A stretch of DNA of 64,000 nt from Nannocystis exedens (GTDB taxonomy: Bacteria; Myxococcota_A; Polyangia; Nannocystales; Nannocystaceae), in assembly GCF_002343915.1 (NCBI RefSeq), contig NZ_NETK01000001.1, positions 6,214,001-6,278,000 of the forward strand, read 5' to 3'. Positions 37,229 through 47,783 of the stretch are shown here, one piece after another. The notes beneath the pieces were generated by a model that was not told the DNA's origin, did not search any database, and was given only the letters and a program-made list of their open reading frames with translations. How positions within the stretch are numbered: position 1 is the first letter of the stretch; every line of letters begins with the position of its first letter. A program made the position numbers and the translations under genes.

Positions 37229-39969
37229 GTCGTCGTCTCCGCCTCCAGACCCGACGCCTGGTGGAGCAGGATCTTCGCCGTGTTGTGTAGCACGCCCTGG
37301 GGGCCGCTCATCGACGCGAGCGAGGTGTCAGGGCCGGGTTCCGGCGGGGGGGCGCCGATGGGCAGGCTGATCCGGAACACCGCGCCGCCGCCGGCGCGGT
37401 TCTCGGCCGTGATCTCGCCGCCGTGGGCCGCGGCGATCGCCCGGCAGATCGCCAGGCCGAGCCCGAAGCCCTGGGTGTTGGCCTTGCTGCCGCGCACGAA
37501 CTTCTCGAAGATCGTCTCCTCCTCGCCGGCCGGCAGCCCCGGCCCGCGGTCGGCGACCTCGATCACCACCCGCCCGGCCTGCACCCGCGCCACCACCCGC
37601 ACGGGGCTGCCCGCGGGCGTGTGCTTGCACGCGTTCTCGAGCAGGTTGAGGATGAGCTGCTCGAACAGCACCTCGTCGAGCGGCAACAGCGGCAGCTCCG
37701 GCGGCAGCGTGACCTGCACCTCGCGCCCCGCCAGCCGGCGGTCGAGGCGCGACAGGGCCGAGCCGATCGGGTCCTCGAGCGAGACCCAGTCGGTCCGCAG
37801 GGCCACCGCGCCGGCCTCGAGCCGGGTCATGTCGAGCAGGTTGCCGACCAGCCGCCCGAGCCGCTCGGCCTCCTCGTAGATCGTCTGCAGCAGGTCGCGC
37901 CGGGTCTCCGGGGCGATCGCGTCGCCGCTGTCCATCATCGCGCTGGCGGCCCCGGTGATCGACGCCAGCGGCGTGCGCAGGTCGTGGCTGACGGACGACA
38001 GCAGCGAGCCCCGCAGCTCCTCCTCGCGCGCCCGGACCTCGGCGATCTGGGCCTCCTCGGCCAGCCGAACCCGCTGCAGCGCGAGCGCCACCGGGCCGGT
38101 CATGGCGTCGAGCAGCTGGCGCTCGGCCGGGCTGGCCAGCTTGTCGGGGTCGTCGGGGGCGACGCCGAGGACCCCGATCGTGCGCCCCGCCGCCGTCAGC
38201 GGCAGGTACAGCGCCTGCGCGGCCTTCAGCGTCTCGGTCCCGCGCCCGGCCGGCCCGTGCTCGAACGCCCAGCGCGCCACGCCCTCCTCGCGCGCGTCGG
38301 TGGTCAGCTCGACGTCGGTCCCGGCCACCGGCGCCAGCTCGCCGTCGTGCCCGGGCAGGAGGATGACTGTCCGCGCGGACATGGTCTTTTTGACATGTCG
38401 AATCGCGCACTCGGCGATGTCGACCTCGCTGCGCAATTGCGACAGCTCGCGGCTCAGCAGGTACAGCGCGGTCAGCCGCCGCTCGTCGATGCGGGCCGCC
38501 TCGGCCTGGCGCCGGCTGAGCTCGGTCAGGCCCGAGACCCACAGCGCCAGCAGCAGCATGCCGAGGTAGATCGCCGCCCGCTGCAGGTCGTCGATGTGGT
38601 TCACGTCGGGGTCGAGCCGCAGGGACGTCTCGACCGCGAGGATGCTGAGCAGCGCCGCCCCGAGCGCCGGCCCGCGGCCGAGGCGCGAGCCGACCAGCGA
38701 GATGCCGACGAGCAGCAGCACGATCACGTAGAACAGCGGCAGGTGCACGAGCCGCGTCGCGGCGATGCCGGCGACCGTCAGCGCCGCCCAGAAGTAGGCG
38801 GCGATGCGGAGCGGCGAGCGCAGCGCGGGCACCGGCGAGACCTCGTGCGGGGCGACGTCGCCGGCGATCACGTGGACGTCGAGGTCGCCCGAGCCGCGCA
38901 CGAGGGCGTCGACCAGCGAGCCGCGCAGCAGGTCGCGCCAGCGGTGCTGCATCGGCTTGCCGATGATAAGGCGGGTCGCGCCGCGGGCGCGGGCGAAGCC
39001 GAGGATCTCGCGGTCGATGCGGGCGCCGCTGATGTGGACGACCTCGGCCCCGAGCTGCTCGGCCAGCCGCAGCGTCTCGCCGACCTGGGCCCGCACCGAC
39101 TCGCCGGCCAGCGCCAGCCGCGGCGTCTCGACGTACAGCGCCAGCCACTCGGCGCGCAGCCCGGTGGCCATGCGGAAGGCCGCGCGGATCAGCCGCGGCC
39201 CCAGCGGGCTCGGGTCGACGCACACCAGGATCCGCTCCGACGTCGGCCCGGCGCCGAGCCGCGGCGCGCTGCGGTAGATCAGGTTCTCGCGACCTGCCCG
39301 CTGGGACATGCGCCGCAGCGCCAGCTCGCGCAGCGCCAGCAGGCTGTTCTTGCGGTACATCGCCGCCGCCGCGCGGGCGTCCTGCTCGGGGATGTAGACC
39401 TTGCCGTCCTGCAGGCGCGCCAGCACCTCCTTGGCCGGCGGGTCGATGAACTCGACGTGGTCGGCGCGCTCGAACATCGCGTCGGGCACCGGGTCGCGGA
39501 CCCGCATCGAGGTGATCTGCTGGACCACGTCGTGCTGGCTCTCGAGCTGCTGCACGCACAGCGTCGTCATCACGTCGACGCCGGCCGCCAGCAGGTCGAC
39601 GACGTCGTGCCAGCGCTGGCTGTGGCGCGAGCCGGCCGCGTTGACGTGCCCGAGGTCGTCGACGATCACGAGGCTCGGCCGGCGCACCAGCGCCGCGTCG
39701 AGGTGAAACTCCTCGATCAGCTTGCCGCGGACCTCGACGGTGCGCGGCGGCAGGCGCTCGAGCCCGACCAGCAGCTCGGCGACCTCCGGCCGCCCGTGGG
39801 TGTCGACCGCGCCGACCACCACGTCGACGCCCTGCCGCCGCAGGCGCTGGGCCGCCTCGAGCATGGCGTAGGTCTTGCCGACCCCGGGCGCCGCCCCGAA
39901 GTACAGCGTCAGCCGCCCGCGCCGCGAGTCGGAGACGCTCCTTTCCTCGATGGGGTGGATCAGGCTCAT
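37225..39969 (-). CDS. kdpD: KdpD-type sensor histidine kinase
   Basis: 914 aa from ATG 39967-39969, overlapping the stop of the KdpB-like gene. In order: KdpD N-terminal domain with Walker A GAAPGVGKT (K32) at about 15-225; USP-like domain about 250-370; four helices of DUF4118 about 390-490; GAF-like region about 510-640; HisKA with H662 in SVSHDLRTPL; HATPase with LENACKHTP, DRGPGLP and GFGLGLAI. The kinase core is intact. In the N-terminal domain the usual DELAHTNAPGSRHPKRW reads DDLGHVNAAGSRHSQRW, and TTVNVQHLES reads TTLCVQQLES. The domain is therefore diverged from normal KdpD, in parallel with the diverged KdpB partner. An exact dispersed palindrome (38368-38381) lies inside. Confidence 0.93.
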   Translation of the reverse strand: MSLIHPIEERSVSDSRRGRLTLYFGAAPGVGKTYAMLEAAQRLRRQGVDVVVGAVDTHGRPEVAELLVGLERLPPRTVEVRGKLIEEFHLDAALVRRPSLVIVDDLGHVNAAGSRHSQRWHDVVDLLAAGVDVMTTLCVQQLESQHDVVQQITSMRVRDPVPDAMFERADHVEFIDPPAKEVLARLQDGKVYIPEQDARAAAAMYRKNSLLALRELALRRMSQRAGRENLIYRSAPRLGAGPTSERILVCVDPSPLGPRLIRAAFRMATGLRAEWLALYVETPRLALAGESVRAQVGETLRLAEQLGAEVVHISGARIDREILGFARARGATRLIIGKPMQHRWRDLLRGSLVDALVRGSGDLDVHVIAGDVAPHEVSPVPALRSPLRIAAYFWAALTVAGIAATRLVHLPLFYVIVLLLVGISLVGSRLGRGPALGAALLSILAVETSLRLDPDVNHIDDLQRAAIYLGMLLLALWVSGLTELSRRQAEAARIDERRLTALYLLSRELSQLRSEVDIAECAIRHVKKTMSARTVILLPGHDGELAPVAGTDVELTTDAREEGVARWAFEHGPAGRGTETLKAAQALYLPLTAAGRTIGVLGVAPDDPDKLASPAERQLLDAMTGPVALALQRVRLAEEAQIAEVRAREEELRGSLLSSVSHDLRTPLASITGAASAMMDSGDAIAPETRRDLLQTIYEEAERLGRLVGNLLDMTRLEAGAVALRTDWVSLEDPIGSALSRLDRRLAGREVQVTLPPELPLLPLDEVLFEQLILNLLENACKHTPAGSPVRVVARVQAGRVVIEVADRGPGLPAGEEETIFEKFVRGSKANTQGFGLGLAICRAIAAAHGGEITAENRAGGGAVFRISLPIGAPPPEPGPDTSLASMSGPQGVLHNTAKILLHQASGLEAETTT
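38368..38381. repeat. exact dispersed palindrome inside kdpD
   Basis: TGTCC-GCGC-GGACA, a complete 14-bp palindrome, followed by GTCTTTTTGACATGTCG. It is read on the minus strand as MSART in KKTMSARTVILLPG, at the start of the GAF-like region. Confidence 0.8.
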
Positions 39970-41996
39970 AGGTCTGGCGCGAACGCGGCGAACAGCAACA
40001 GATCGAGCAACTTGACGGCCGCCAGAGTTACCACGACGCCGACCACCGCGGCGCCCAGGCGGCTGCGCGCGGGGCCTCGCCAGCGCAGCGCCAGCGGCGC
40101 CACGCAGGCCAGGGTGAGCGTGTGGACGACGAGGCCGGCGAGCACCGCGCTGCGCGGCGAGTGCAGCGCCAGCGGGTCGAGCAGCGACAGTCCCTCGGAA
40201 CATGTCGCAAAGGACATGCGATCGGCGCCGCGGACCAGCGCCTCGGAGATCACGAGCGGGACCAGCACGAGCGCCAGCGCGAGGTCGCTGGCGAGGCACC
40301 AGGCGGCGAGCATGCGGCCGACGGCGCGCTGCTGCCGGCCGAGCTCGACGGCCTCGACCAGCTTGGTCGGGTCGCCGTCGAGGTCGACCAGGCCGCCGGC
40401 CTCGCGCGCCGCCAGCGGCCCGGCGTTGATCGCCACCGCGACGTCGGCCTGGGCCATCGCCGGGCCGTCGTGGTTGCCGTCGCCGACCATCGCCACCCGC
40501 TTGCCCGCGGCCTGGTGGCGGCGGATGAGCGCCAGCTTGCCCTCCGGCGTCGCCTCGGCGAGGAAGTCGTCGACGCCCGCCTCGGCCGCCAGCGCCGCCG
40601 CGGCCGCCGGCGTGTCCGCCGTCGACACCACCGTGAACACCCCGCAGCGCCGCAGCCGCGCCAGCGCCTCGCGCACGCGGCAGCGCAGCTGCACCACCCC
40701 GAGGATGCGCGGCCCGTCGGCGACGCCGATCGCCACGCCGCCCTCGCCGGCGACCGCCTGCACCGCCGCGCGGAACTCGTCCGGCGGCTCGACGCTGCTG
40801 TGCTCGCGCACGAACTGGCGGATCGCGTCGGCGTCGCCCTTGCGCAGGTGCCGGCCCGGCAGGTCGACGCCGGTCAGCCGCCCCGGCCCCGAGCCGGGCA
40901 AAAACCGCGCGTGCTGCAGCCCCGCCGGCACCAGGCCGTAGCGGCGCTCGGTCAGCGCGACGATGCTGCGGCCCTCGGGTGTCTCATCGGCCAGGCTGGC
41001 GAGGAACGCCGCGCCCGCGAGCTCCTCGACCGCGACCCCGGGCATCGGGATCAGCTCGTCGGCCTCGCAGTTGCCGCGGTTCGCCACGCTCGCGCGCTCG
41101 AGCAGGAGCACGTCGACCTGGCCGAGCGCGCGCACCACCGCGGCGGCGCCGGTCACCACGTTGTGCTTCAGCAGCCGGCGGAAGCTCGCGACGTCGAGCG
41201 CCGCCTGCAGGCCGGCGAAGCTCGCCGGCACCGCGCAGGCCAGCAGCGCCAGCAGGTCGACCAGCGGCGCCGGATCGCCGGACATCGCCAGCGCCGCCCA
41301 CGGCTGCAGCGCCGCGCCCGCCGCGAGGCCCACCGCCGTCAGCGCCAGCAGCAATACGCCGAGGCCGTGCGGCTCCTGGCGCGCGACCAGGCGGGCCCGC
41401 TCGGCCAGCGCCAACAGTCGCTGGCGGAAGTCCTCGCCGGGGTTGCTCCAAACGTCGACGATCAGCCAGCCGGTGAGGACCGCCGAGCCGGCCACCAGCG
41501 CGCGGCGGTCGGCCCCGCTCTCGCGCACCAGCGGCACCGAGCGCCCGCTCAGGGTGCTGCGAATCACCGCGCTGCCGGCGACCACCACCCCGTCGGCGGG
41601 GATGTTGTCGCCCGCGGGCACGAGCACCAGATCGCCGCGGCGCAGGCGCGACGCCGGAATCACCTCGGCCTGCGCGTCGCGCCGCAGCTCTCGCAGGCGA
41701 CGCGCCATCAGGTCGCCCTCGTGTTGCAGGCGAATCGTGAGGGTGTTCGCCCCCATTCGTACGAGCACGCCGGCGAGCGCGAGCACCAGCACCATCAGCC
41801 AGATCGACACCGCCGTCGCCACCGAGAAGCCGTCGGGGCGGAGGATCGCCAGCACCGTCGCCAGCGCGGCCGCGAGCGCCACTCCGAGCAGCAGCGGTCG
41901 GCGCACGGCGAGGCGCGGGTCGAGCTCGCGCAAGGCGTCGACCATCGCCTGGCGGACGAAGGGACGGCGCGCGGGAGAATGGTTGCGGGTGGTCAC
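39966..41996 (-). CDS. KdpB homologue with all P-type ATPase motifs lost (candidate sensor pseudo-pump)
   Basis: 676 aa from GTG 41994-41996, normal KdpB length. Homology is plain along the whole protein: LRRGDLVLVPAGDNIPADG, CAVPASFAGLQAALDVA, VDVLLLE, LRKGDADAIRQF, AEAGVDDFLAEATPEGKLAL and AQADVAVAINAGPLAAREAGG. The catalytic motifs are all changed. DKTGT, whose Asp is phosphorylated, is ERASV (300-304). TGES is SGRS (150-153). TGDN is STAD(T) (458-462). GDGTNDAPA is GDGNHDGPA (505-513). About seven membrane helices are retained. It cannot form the phosphoenzyme. It heads a four-gene operon (with kdpD, kdpE and the CHASE3-like gene) with ATGA overlaps and no kdpA/C/F, so a regulatory or sensing role is inferred. 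Confidence 0.9.
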   Translation of the reverse strand: MTTRNHSPARRPFVRQAMVDALRELDPRLAVRRPLLLGVALAAALATVLAILRPDGFSVATAVSIWLMVLVLALAGVLVRMGANTLTIRLQHEGDLMARRLRELRRDAQAEVIPASRLRRGDLVLVPAGDNIPADGVVVAGSAVIRSTLSGRSVPLVRESGADRRALVAGSAVLTGWLIVDVWSNPGEDFRQRLLALAERARLVARQEPHGLGVLLLALTAVGLAAGAALQPWAALAMSGDPAPLVDLLALLACAVPASFAGLQAALDVASFRRLLKHNVVTGAAAVVRALGQVDVLLLERASVANRGNCEADELIPMPGVAVEELAGAAFLASLADETPEGRSIVALTERRYGLVPAGLQHARFLPGSGPGRLTGVDLPGRHLRKGDADAIRQFVREHSSVEPPDEFRAAVQAVAGEGGVAIGVADGPRILGVVQLRCRVREALARLRRCGVFTVVSTADTPAAAAALAAEAGVDDFLAEATPEGKLALIRRHQAAGKRVAMVGDGNHDGPAMAQADVAVAINAGPLAAREAGGLVDLDGDPTKLVEAVELGRQQRAVGRMLAAWCLASDLALALVLVPLVISEALVRGADRMSFATCSEGLSLLDPLALHSPRSAVLAGLVVHTLTLACVAPLALRWRGPARSRLGAAVVGVVVTLAAVKLLDLLLFAAFAPDL

Positions 41997-42241
41997 GGGT
42001 CCTCGGACACGACGCCCATCGCCGGACGCGAGCGACGGCGCAGTTCAGGAATACGCGAAGTCGTCCGATCTTGCCGCAGGCTCGGGGGACGGGGCCAGGG
42101 GGGTCCACACCCGCCCGGAGCCGGCGAGCCGCCCCGCATATGCGGCGGCGCGCCGGCCGTGGCGCGCGTGGATGCGAGTGGATCAATGTTCCGACTCGCG
42201 GCCGAAGGCCTGCGCAACTCGCTCACCCGCGGCCCGTCGAT

Positions 42242-43573
<1,332 letters not shown>

Positions 43574-43916
43574 GGCGCAGCATTTCCTTGAAAGAGAGGG
43601 TGGTCCGGGCCACACTTGCGATGTCGCGGTTGGGACCCGAAGTGCCGGCCGAAGATCAATCGGCCGACGGCGAACTCGACGCCTTCAAGCCTAAGGGCAC
43701 CGATGATCAAGTGGGTATCAGGACTTCGAGACCTGACCTCAAGAACCTATCAATATCGGCGTTATGCTCGCAGAACGCCGCCTGCGAGCCCGTGATGCAC
43801 ATTCCACGGTGATCGCTACCACGGCGGCGCAGCGACATCGCGCGCGCCGTCTTTACGCGCAGCGCATCCGCATCGGCGCGCGTCTCGGGTCCTATCGCAC
43901 CAGTCCCGAAATACTT
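43574..43916. other. 343-bp intergenic region
   Basis: Promoter region of the sigma gene on the minus strand plus the 3' end of the membrane gene. It is less GC-rich than its surroundings (for example TCAAGAACCTATCAATATCGGCG near 43739-43761). No operator, RNA or gene is recognised. Confidence 0.4.
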
Positions 43917-45293
43917 TCACTCGATCTTCGCCCGCGCGCGCAGCTCCTGCGCGACGCCCTCGACGAGCCGCAACCACCGCACAAACACCGTCACCCCGAG
44001 CACCAGCGCCGCGAGGCCGAGGCCGAACAGCGCGATCGGGGTGCGGGCCAGCGCTTCCCCCAACCCTCGCAGCAGGGCGAAGCTCCCGGCGAACACGGCG
44101 AGGAGCGCGGTCGCCAATGCCGTCGCGCGCCTCGCCAGCGCCGGCGCGTCGAGGCCGAGCGCCGCGCGGCGCAGCGACAGCAGCAGGGCCACGGCGGCGA
44201 CCAGCGCCACCAGCTGACTGCCAGCGCCGGTGTACTGCAGCGCATCCACGTACACGAGGCTCGCGGCGCGCGAGCCGAACCCGACCGGCGAGGCCTCGGA
44301 CCACAGCAGCTCGGCGAACAGCACCAGCGTCAGCACCTCGACCGCCAGCCCGACGCTCATCCCGACCAGCGCGACGCCCAGCGCGCCGCGGCCGAGCTTC
44401 AGCGGCGCGTCGGCGTAGCGGGTGAGCCCCGCGAGCTGGGCGACCACCGCCGGCAGCGGCACCGCCAGCACCGCGAACAGCAGCTTGCCGCGGGTCTGGG
44501 GCGAGGTCAGCCCGAACGCCAGCGTGACGACGACGCCGACCACCAGCAGCGTGACGCGGGTGACCAGCGCGCGGAAGTAGAGGTCGAGCCCCGAGGCCGC
44601 CGCGGCGCAGCGCTCGGCGTCGGGCTCGCGCGGGGCGAGGCGGGCGAACGCGATCAGCGTCGCCATCAACGCGCCGGCGTCGGTGACGTAGAACGCGAGG
44701 AGCATCCACGCGCGGCGGACATAGGCCGCGTGGTCGCCGTGAGGCGCACCGATGACATTGACGCCGACGATCAGCGCCAGCCGCAGCCCGTAGAGCAGCG
44801 CCGCGAACGACCACGCCATGCCTACCCCGTGGCCCGCGGCCCGCCGCGCCCGCCACAGCGCCGCCAGCAGCAGCGCAACGGCCAGCCGGTCGAACACCAG
44901 GGCCAGCCGCAAGAGCCCGCCCGCCTCCACGACCGTCGCGGCTCCGCGCACCGTCATCCACTGAAACGGCAGCAGCGAGCCGACCGCGAGCGCCATGAGC
45001 AGACCTGACCCGAGGAACATGGCCCTCGCGCCAGCATCGGCGGTGGCCCGGCGCAGGCGCAGCAGCGCGACCACGGCGAGCCCCGTCAGCAGCGCGCGCA
45101 GCGGCGGCTCGGCGCGGTCGATCCATCCGAACCATTGGAGCCACTGGAGCCCCGAACCCGATCCCGCGGCGGGATCGTAGCCGAGCAGCGGGACGAGGCG
45201 GCGCGTCAGCTCGATCACGAGGTCGGTGGCCAGGACGACGAGCAGCGCCCAGACGCCGGCGCGGGCGGCGTGGGCCGAGGGGGCGGTCGGCAT
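43917..45293 (-). CDS. large polytopic membrane protein, unknown function
   Basis: 458 aa from ATG 45291-45293 (MPTAPSAHAARAGVWALLVVL); a start 11 codons earlier is possible. At least ten hydrophobic helices fill the protein, with short Arg-rich cytoplasmic loops (ARLAPREPDAERC, LWRARRAAGHG). There is no signature motif I recognise. It is divergent from the AlkD-like gene across a short intergenic region. Similar unannotated polytopic proteins are frequent in myxobacterial genomes. Confidence 0.7.
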   Translation of the reverse strand: MPTAPSAHAARAGVWALLVVLATDLVIELTRRLVPLLGYDPAAGSGSGLQWLQWFGWIDRAEPPLRALLTGLAVVALLRLRRATADAGARAMFLGSGLLMALAVGSLLPFQWMTVRGAATVVEAGGLLRLALVFDRLAVALLLAALWRARRAAGHGVGMAWSFAALLYGLRLALIVGVNVIGAPHGDHAAYVRRAWMLLAFYVTDAGALMATLIAFARLAPREPDAERCAAAASGLDLYFRALVTRVTLLVVGVVVTLAFGLTSPQTRGKLLFAVLAVPLPAVVAQLAGLTRYADAPLKLGRGALGVALVGMSVGLAVEVLTLVLFAELLWSEASPVGFGSRAASLVYVDALQYTGAGSQLVALVAAVALLLSLRRAALGLDAPALARRATALATALLAVFAGSFALLRGLGEALARTPIALFGLGLAALVLGVTVFVRWLRLVEGVAQELRARAKIE

Positions 45294-45340
45294 GCCGCGA
45301 GTATACCGACTTGACGCCGGTCCCACGCCGTTGCGACGCT

Positions 45341-46192
45341 GTGACGCGAGTGACTGCAGCCCAAGACGTCCTCCGCGAGCTCGAGGCCCTCGGCAGCGAG
45401 CAGACCCGCAAGACCTACCGCCGGCACCGCGTAACCGAGCCGATGTTCGGGGTCAAGTTCGGCGACCTCGACAAGCTGCGCAAGCGCCTCGGCCGCGACC
45501 AGGCGCTGGCGCGGGCGCTGTGGCAGAGCAAAAACCACGACGCCCGCGTGCTCGCGGCGATGATCGCCGACCCCGCCGCCTTCGACCTCGAGAGCCTCGG
45601 CCGCTGGCAGGCCGAGGCGACTTGCAACATGCAGTCGGACGCCCTGATCGCCCACGTCGGCGCGCGCCTGCCGGCCGCGGCGGCCGCCGCCGCGGCCTGG
45701 ATCGACGCGACCGGCGAGTCGCAGCGGCGCGCCGGCTGGGTGCTGGTGGCGCACCTGACCCAAGAGTCACCTGACCTCGAGGACAGCTTTTTCTCCGACT
45801 TGCTGCCCCGCATCGAGCGCGAGATCCACGGCGCCCCCAACCGCACCCGCGAGGCGATGAACCGGGCCCTGATCGCCATCGGCGCCCGCAGCGACGCGCT
45901 GGCCCGCCGCGCCACCGCCGCGGCCCGCAAGATCGGCCCGGTCGAGGTCGACCACGGCGACACCGACTGCAAGACGCCCGACGCGGTGTCTTACATCGCC
46001 AAGGCCCGCGAGCACCGCGCGAAGCAGGAGGCGAAGGGCGGTGGAAAGGCGGCGGCGAAGAAGACGGCCGCGAAGGCGACGCCGGCGAAGAGCGCCGTCG
46101 CGAAGAAGGCGACGGCGAAGAAGGCGACCGCCGAGAAGGCGACGGCGAAGCGCGCGGCCTCGAAGGCCCGGAGCGCTCGCGCGACCGGGTGA
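45341..46192 (+). CDS. AlkD-like HEAT-repeat DNA alkylation repair protein with histone-like tail
   Basis: 283 aa from GTG 45341; TTG 45311 and GTG 45350 are alternative starts. Residues about 1-215 are paired helices (FGVKFGDLDKLRKRLGRDQA, LARALWQSKNHDARVLAAM, AGWVLVAHLTQ, NRTREAMNRALIAIG) of the AlkD/DNA-alkylation-repair family. That fold cradles damaged DNA and excises alkylated bases by HEAT-like repeats. Which catalytic residues are kept could not be settled by eye. The last 65 residues are Lys/Ala-rich (AAKKTAAKATPAKSAVAKKA), like histone H1, and probably raise non-specific DNA affinity. An internal palindrome (ACCTGACCCAAGAGTCACCTGACCTCGAGGACAG, about 45757-45785) lies in the coding part. 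Confidence 0.8.
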   Translation: MTRVTAAQDVLRELEALGSEQTRKTYRRHRVTEPMFGVKFGDLDKLRKRLGRDQALARALWQSKNHDARVLAAMIADPAAFDLESLGRWQAEATCNMQSDALIAHVGARLPAAAAAAAAWIDATGESQRRAGWVLVAHLTQESPDLEDSFFSDLLPRIEREIHGAPNRTREAMNRALIAIGARSDALARRATAAARKIGPVEVDHGDTDCKTPDAVSYIAKAREHRAKQEAKGGGKAAAKKTAAKATPAKSAVAKKATAKKATAEKATAKRAASKARSARATG

Positions 46193-46291
46193 GCGTGGAC
46201 AGAGAGAAGCGGCTCGCAGGCGGAGCTCGCCACGCGGCGGTCCAGGCTGGTCCGAGCGGGTCTACCGATCGTCTGCCAGCGGGGCCGCGGG

Positions 46292-47731
46292 TCAAGCAGG
46301 CCGACCCGAAATGGGCCGAGCGCTCGCCGGAGTCTTTTTCGTCGAAGCAGCGCGCGCCGGAGTCTTCTTCGCCGCGGATTTTTTCGCCGCAGCAGCGCGC
46401 GCCGGAGGCTTCTGCGCCGCGGGCTTGTTCGCCGCGGCAGCGCGCTCCGGAGGCTTCTGCGCCGCGGGCGTTTTCGCCGCAGCAGCGCGCGCCGGAGGCT
46501 TCTGCGCCGCGGGCGTTTTCGTCGCAGCAGCGCGCGCCGGAGGCTTCTTCGCCGCGGGCGTTTTCGCCGCAGCAGCGCGCCTCTCGGTCGCGCGCGCGAC
46601 GTTCCCCGCAGGTGCGCGGCCGGAGGTTCCGCCTTGCTTCCCCGCGACGCGCTCCGGCGCCGGGCGAGGTTCCTCCGCGGTCGCGCTCACGCCTGCGCGC
46701 GTCGCCTCCACGCCGACCTGCGCCGGCACGCGCACGATATGCAGCGCTGTGCCGTCCTCCTGGCCGAGCACGCACACCTCGCCCGCGACCAGCCCGCCGC
46801 TCAGGTTGAAGCCGTGGCGATTCGGCAGCTCACCGCGCGGCGAGCCGTCGATCAGCGCGAACGCGGCGAGCGCTGGCCACCCCTCGCGGGCCTGCTTCGC
46901 CGACAGCGCGACCACGGCGTCGGGGGTGACGAGCGGCGGCGCGTGCGTCGATGCGGCGACGCGCCGGGTCCGCCAGCGCAGCGCGCCGGTCGCGAGGTCG
47001 AGCAGCGCCAGCTCGCCGAGCCGCGGCTCGAGCACCGCGACCGCGTCCGCGCCCGCGTGGACCTGCACCAGGCTCCGCGCCTCCGCCCCCTTGAACGTGA
47101 AGCTCCACAGCGGCGCCCCGTCCTCCGGCCGCAGCCGCGCCAGCTTGCCGCCGAGATCGGTCGCCAGCACCGTGTCCCAGGACACCGACACCACCTTGTC
47201 GGTCGTCCACAGCAACCTGCCCTTCGGGTCATATGCTCGCACCGCGTGATCGAGCGAGCACAAAAAGCCGCCCGCGATCGCCGTCAACCCGGTGGCGAGC
47301 CCGCCCTCGACGACGGTCCTGAATTTTCCGGTCGCCGCGTCGGCCAGCACCAGTCGGTTGGTCGGTCCGAGCCGCTTCGAGGCCGTCAGGAACGCGAACA
47401 CCCCGTCGCAATACGCCGCCTCCGCCGTGTCTTTGGGGGCGGCGACGCGGCGGGCCTCGCGGCCGCTGGCCGGGTCGAGGAACACCAGCGCGAGCGCGAA
47501 CGGCGGGGCGAGCCGGCTGGTCAGGACGACCGGCTGACGGTCGAAGATGCCGACGAGCCGGCTCCCGTCCTCGACCTCGACGTCCCACAGCCGCTCGCCC
47601 GCGAGCGACGCCGCCGCGAACCGGAAGTCATCGCTCGACCAGTAGAGCGCGCCCGCATCGACATGACGGGGCGTGTGGAGCGCGCAATCCAACCTGGCGA
47701 CGGCGTGGAGGCTCGAAGGTTTGTTCGGCAT
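46292..47731 (-). CDS. PQQ-like beta-propeller protein with basic 15-residue repeat tail
   Basis: 479 aa from ATG 47729-47731 (MPNKPSSLHAVARLD). Residues about 10-370 form blades with alternating short strands and W-rich repeats of the PQQ/quinoprotein type (LVLADAATGKFRTVVEG, VRAYDPKGRLLWTTD, LALLDLATGALRWRTRR). No signal peptide is seen, so it is probably cytoplasmic. The last 95 residues are a Lys/Ala/Pro tail built from five near-identical 15-residue units (RAAAAKTPAAQKPPA) plus a degenerate end. The tail could bind DNA or act as a flexible spacer. The propeller carries no enzyme motif. Confidence 0.75.
   Translation of the reverse strand: MPNKPSSLHAVARLDCALHTPRHVDAGALYWSSDDFRFAAASLAGERLWDVEVEDGSRLVGIFDRQPVVLTSRLAPPFALALVFLDPASGREARRVAAPKDTAEAAYCDGVFAFLTASKRLGPTNRLVLADAATGKFRTVVEGGLATGLTAIAGGFLCSLDHAVRAYDPKGRLLWTTDKVVSVSWDTVLATDLGGKLARLRPEDGAPLWSFTFKGAEARSLVQVHAGADAVAVLEPRLGELALLDLATGALRWRTRRVAASTHAPPLVTPDAVVALSAKQAREGWPALAAFALIDGSPRGELPNRHGFNLSGGLVAGEVCVLGQEDGTALHIVRVPAQVGVEATRAGVSATAEEPRPAPERVAGKQGGTSGRAPAGNVARATERRAAAAKTPAAKKPPARAAATKTPAAQKPPARAAAAKTPAAQKPPERAAAANKPAAQKPPARAAAAKKSAAKKTPARAASTKKTPASARPISGRPA
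46355..46579 (-). repeat. five 45-bp tandem repeats inside the propeller gene
   Basis: Five units of 45 bp, each coding RAAA(A/T)(K/N)xxAA(Q/K)K(P/T)P(A/E). DNA identity between units is high, so the array is recent and likely to vary in copy number between strains. Being a multiple of three, changes in number keep the frame. Confidence 0.85.
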
Positions 47732-47783
47732 CGCGCGCGAACGTACCACGCCCGCGACTCGCAAGCCGCGTCGGGCCCGACGC

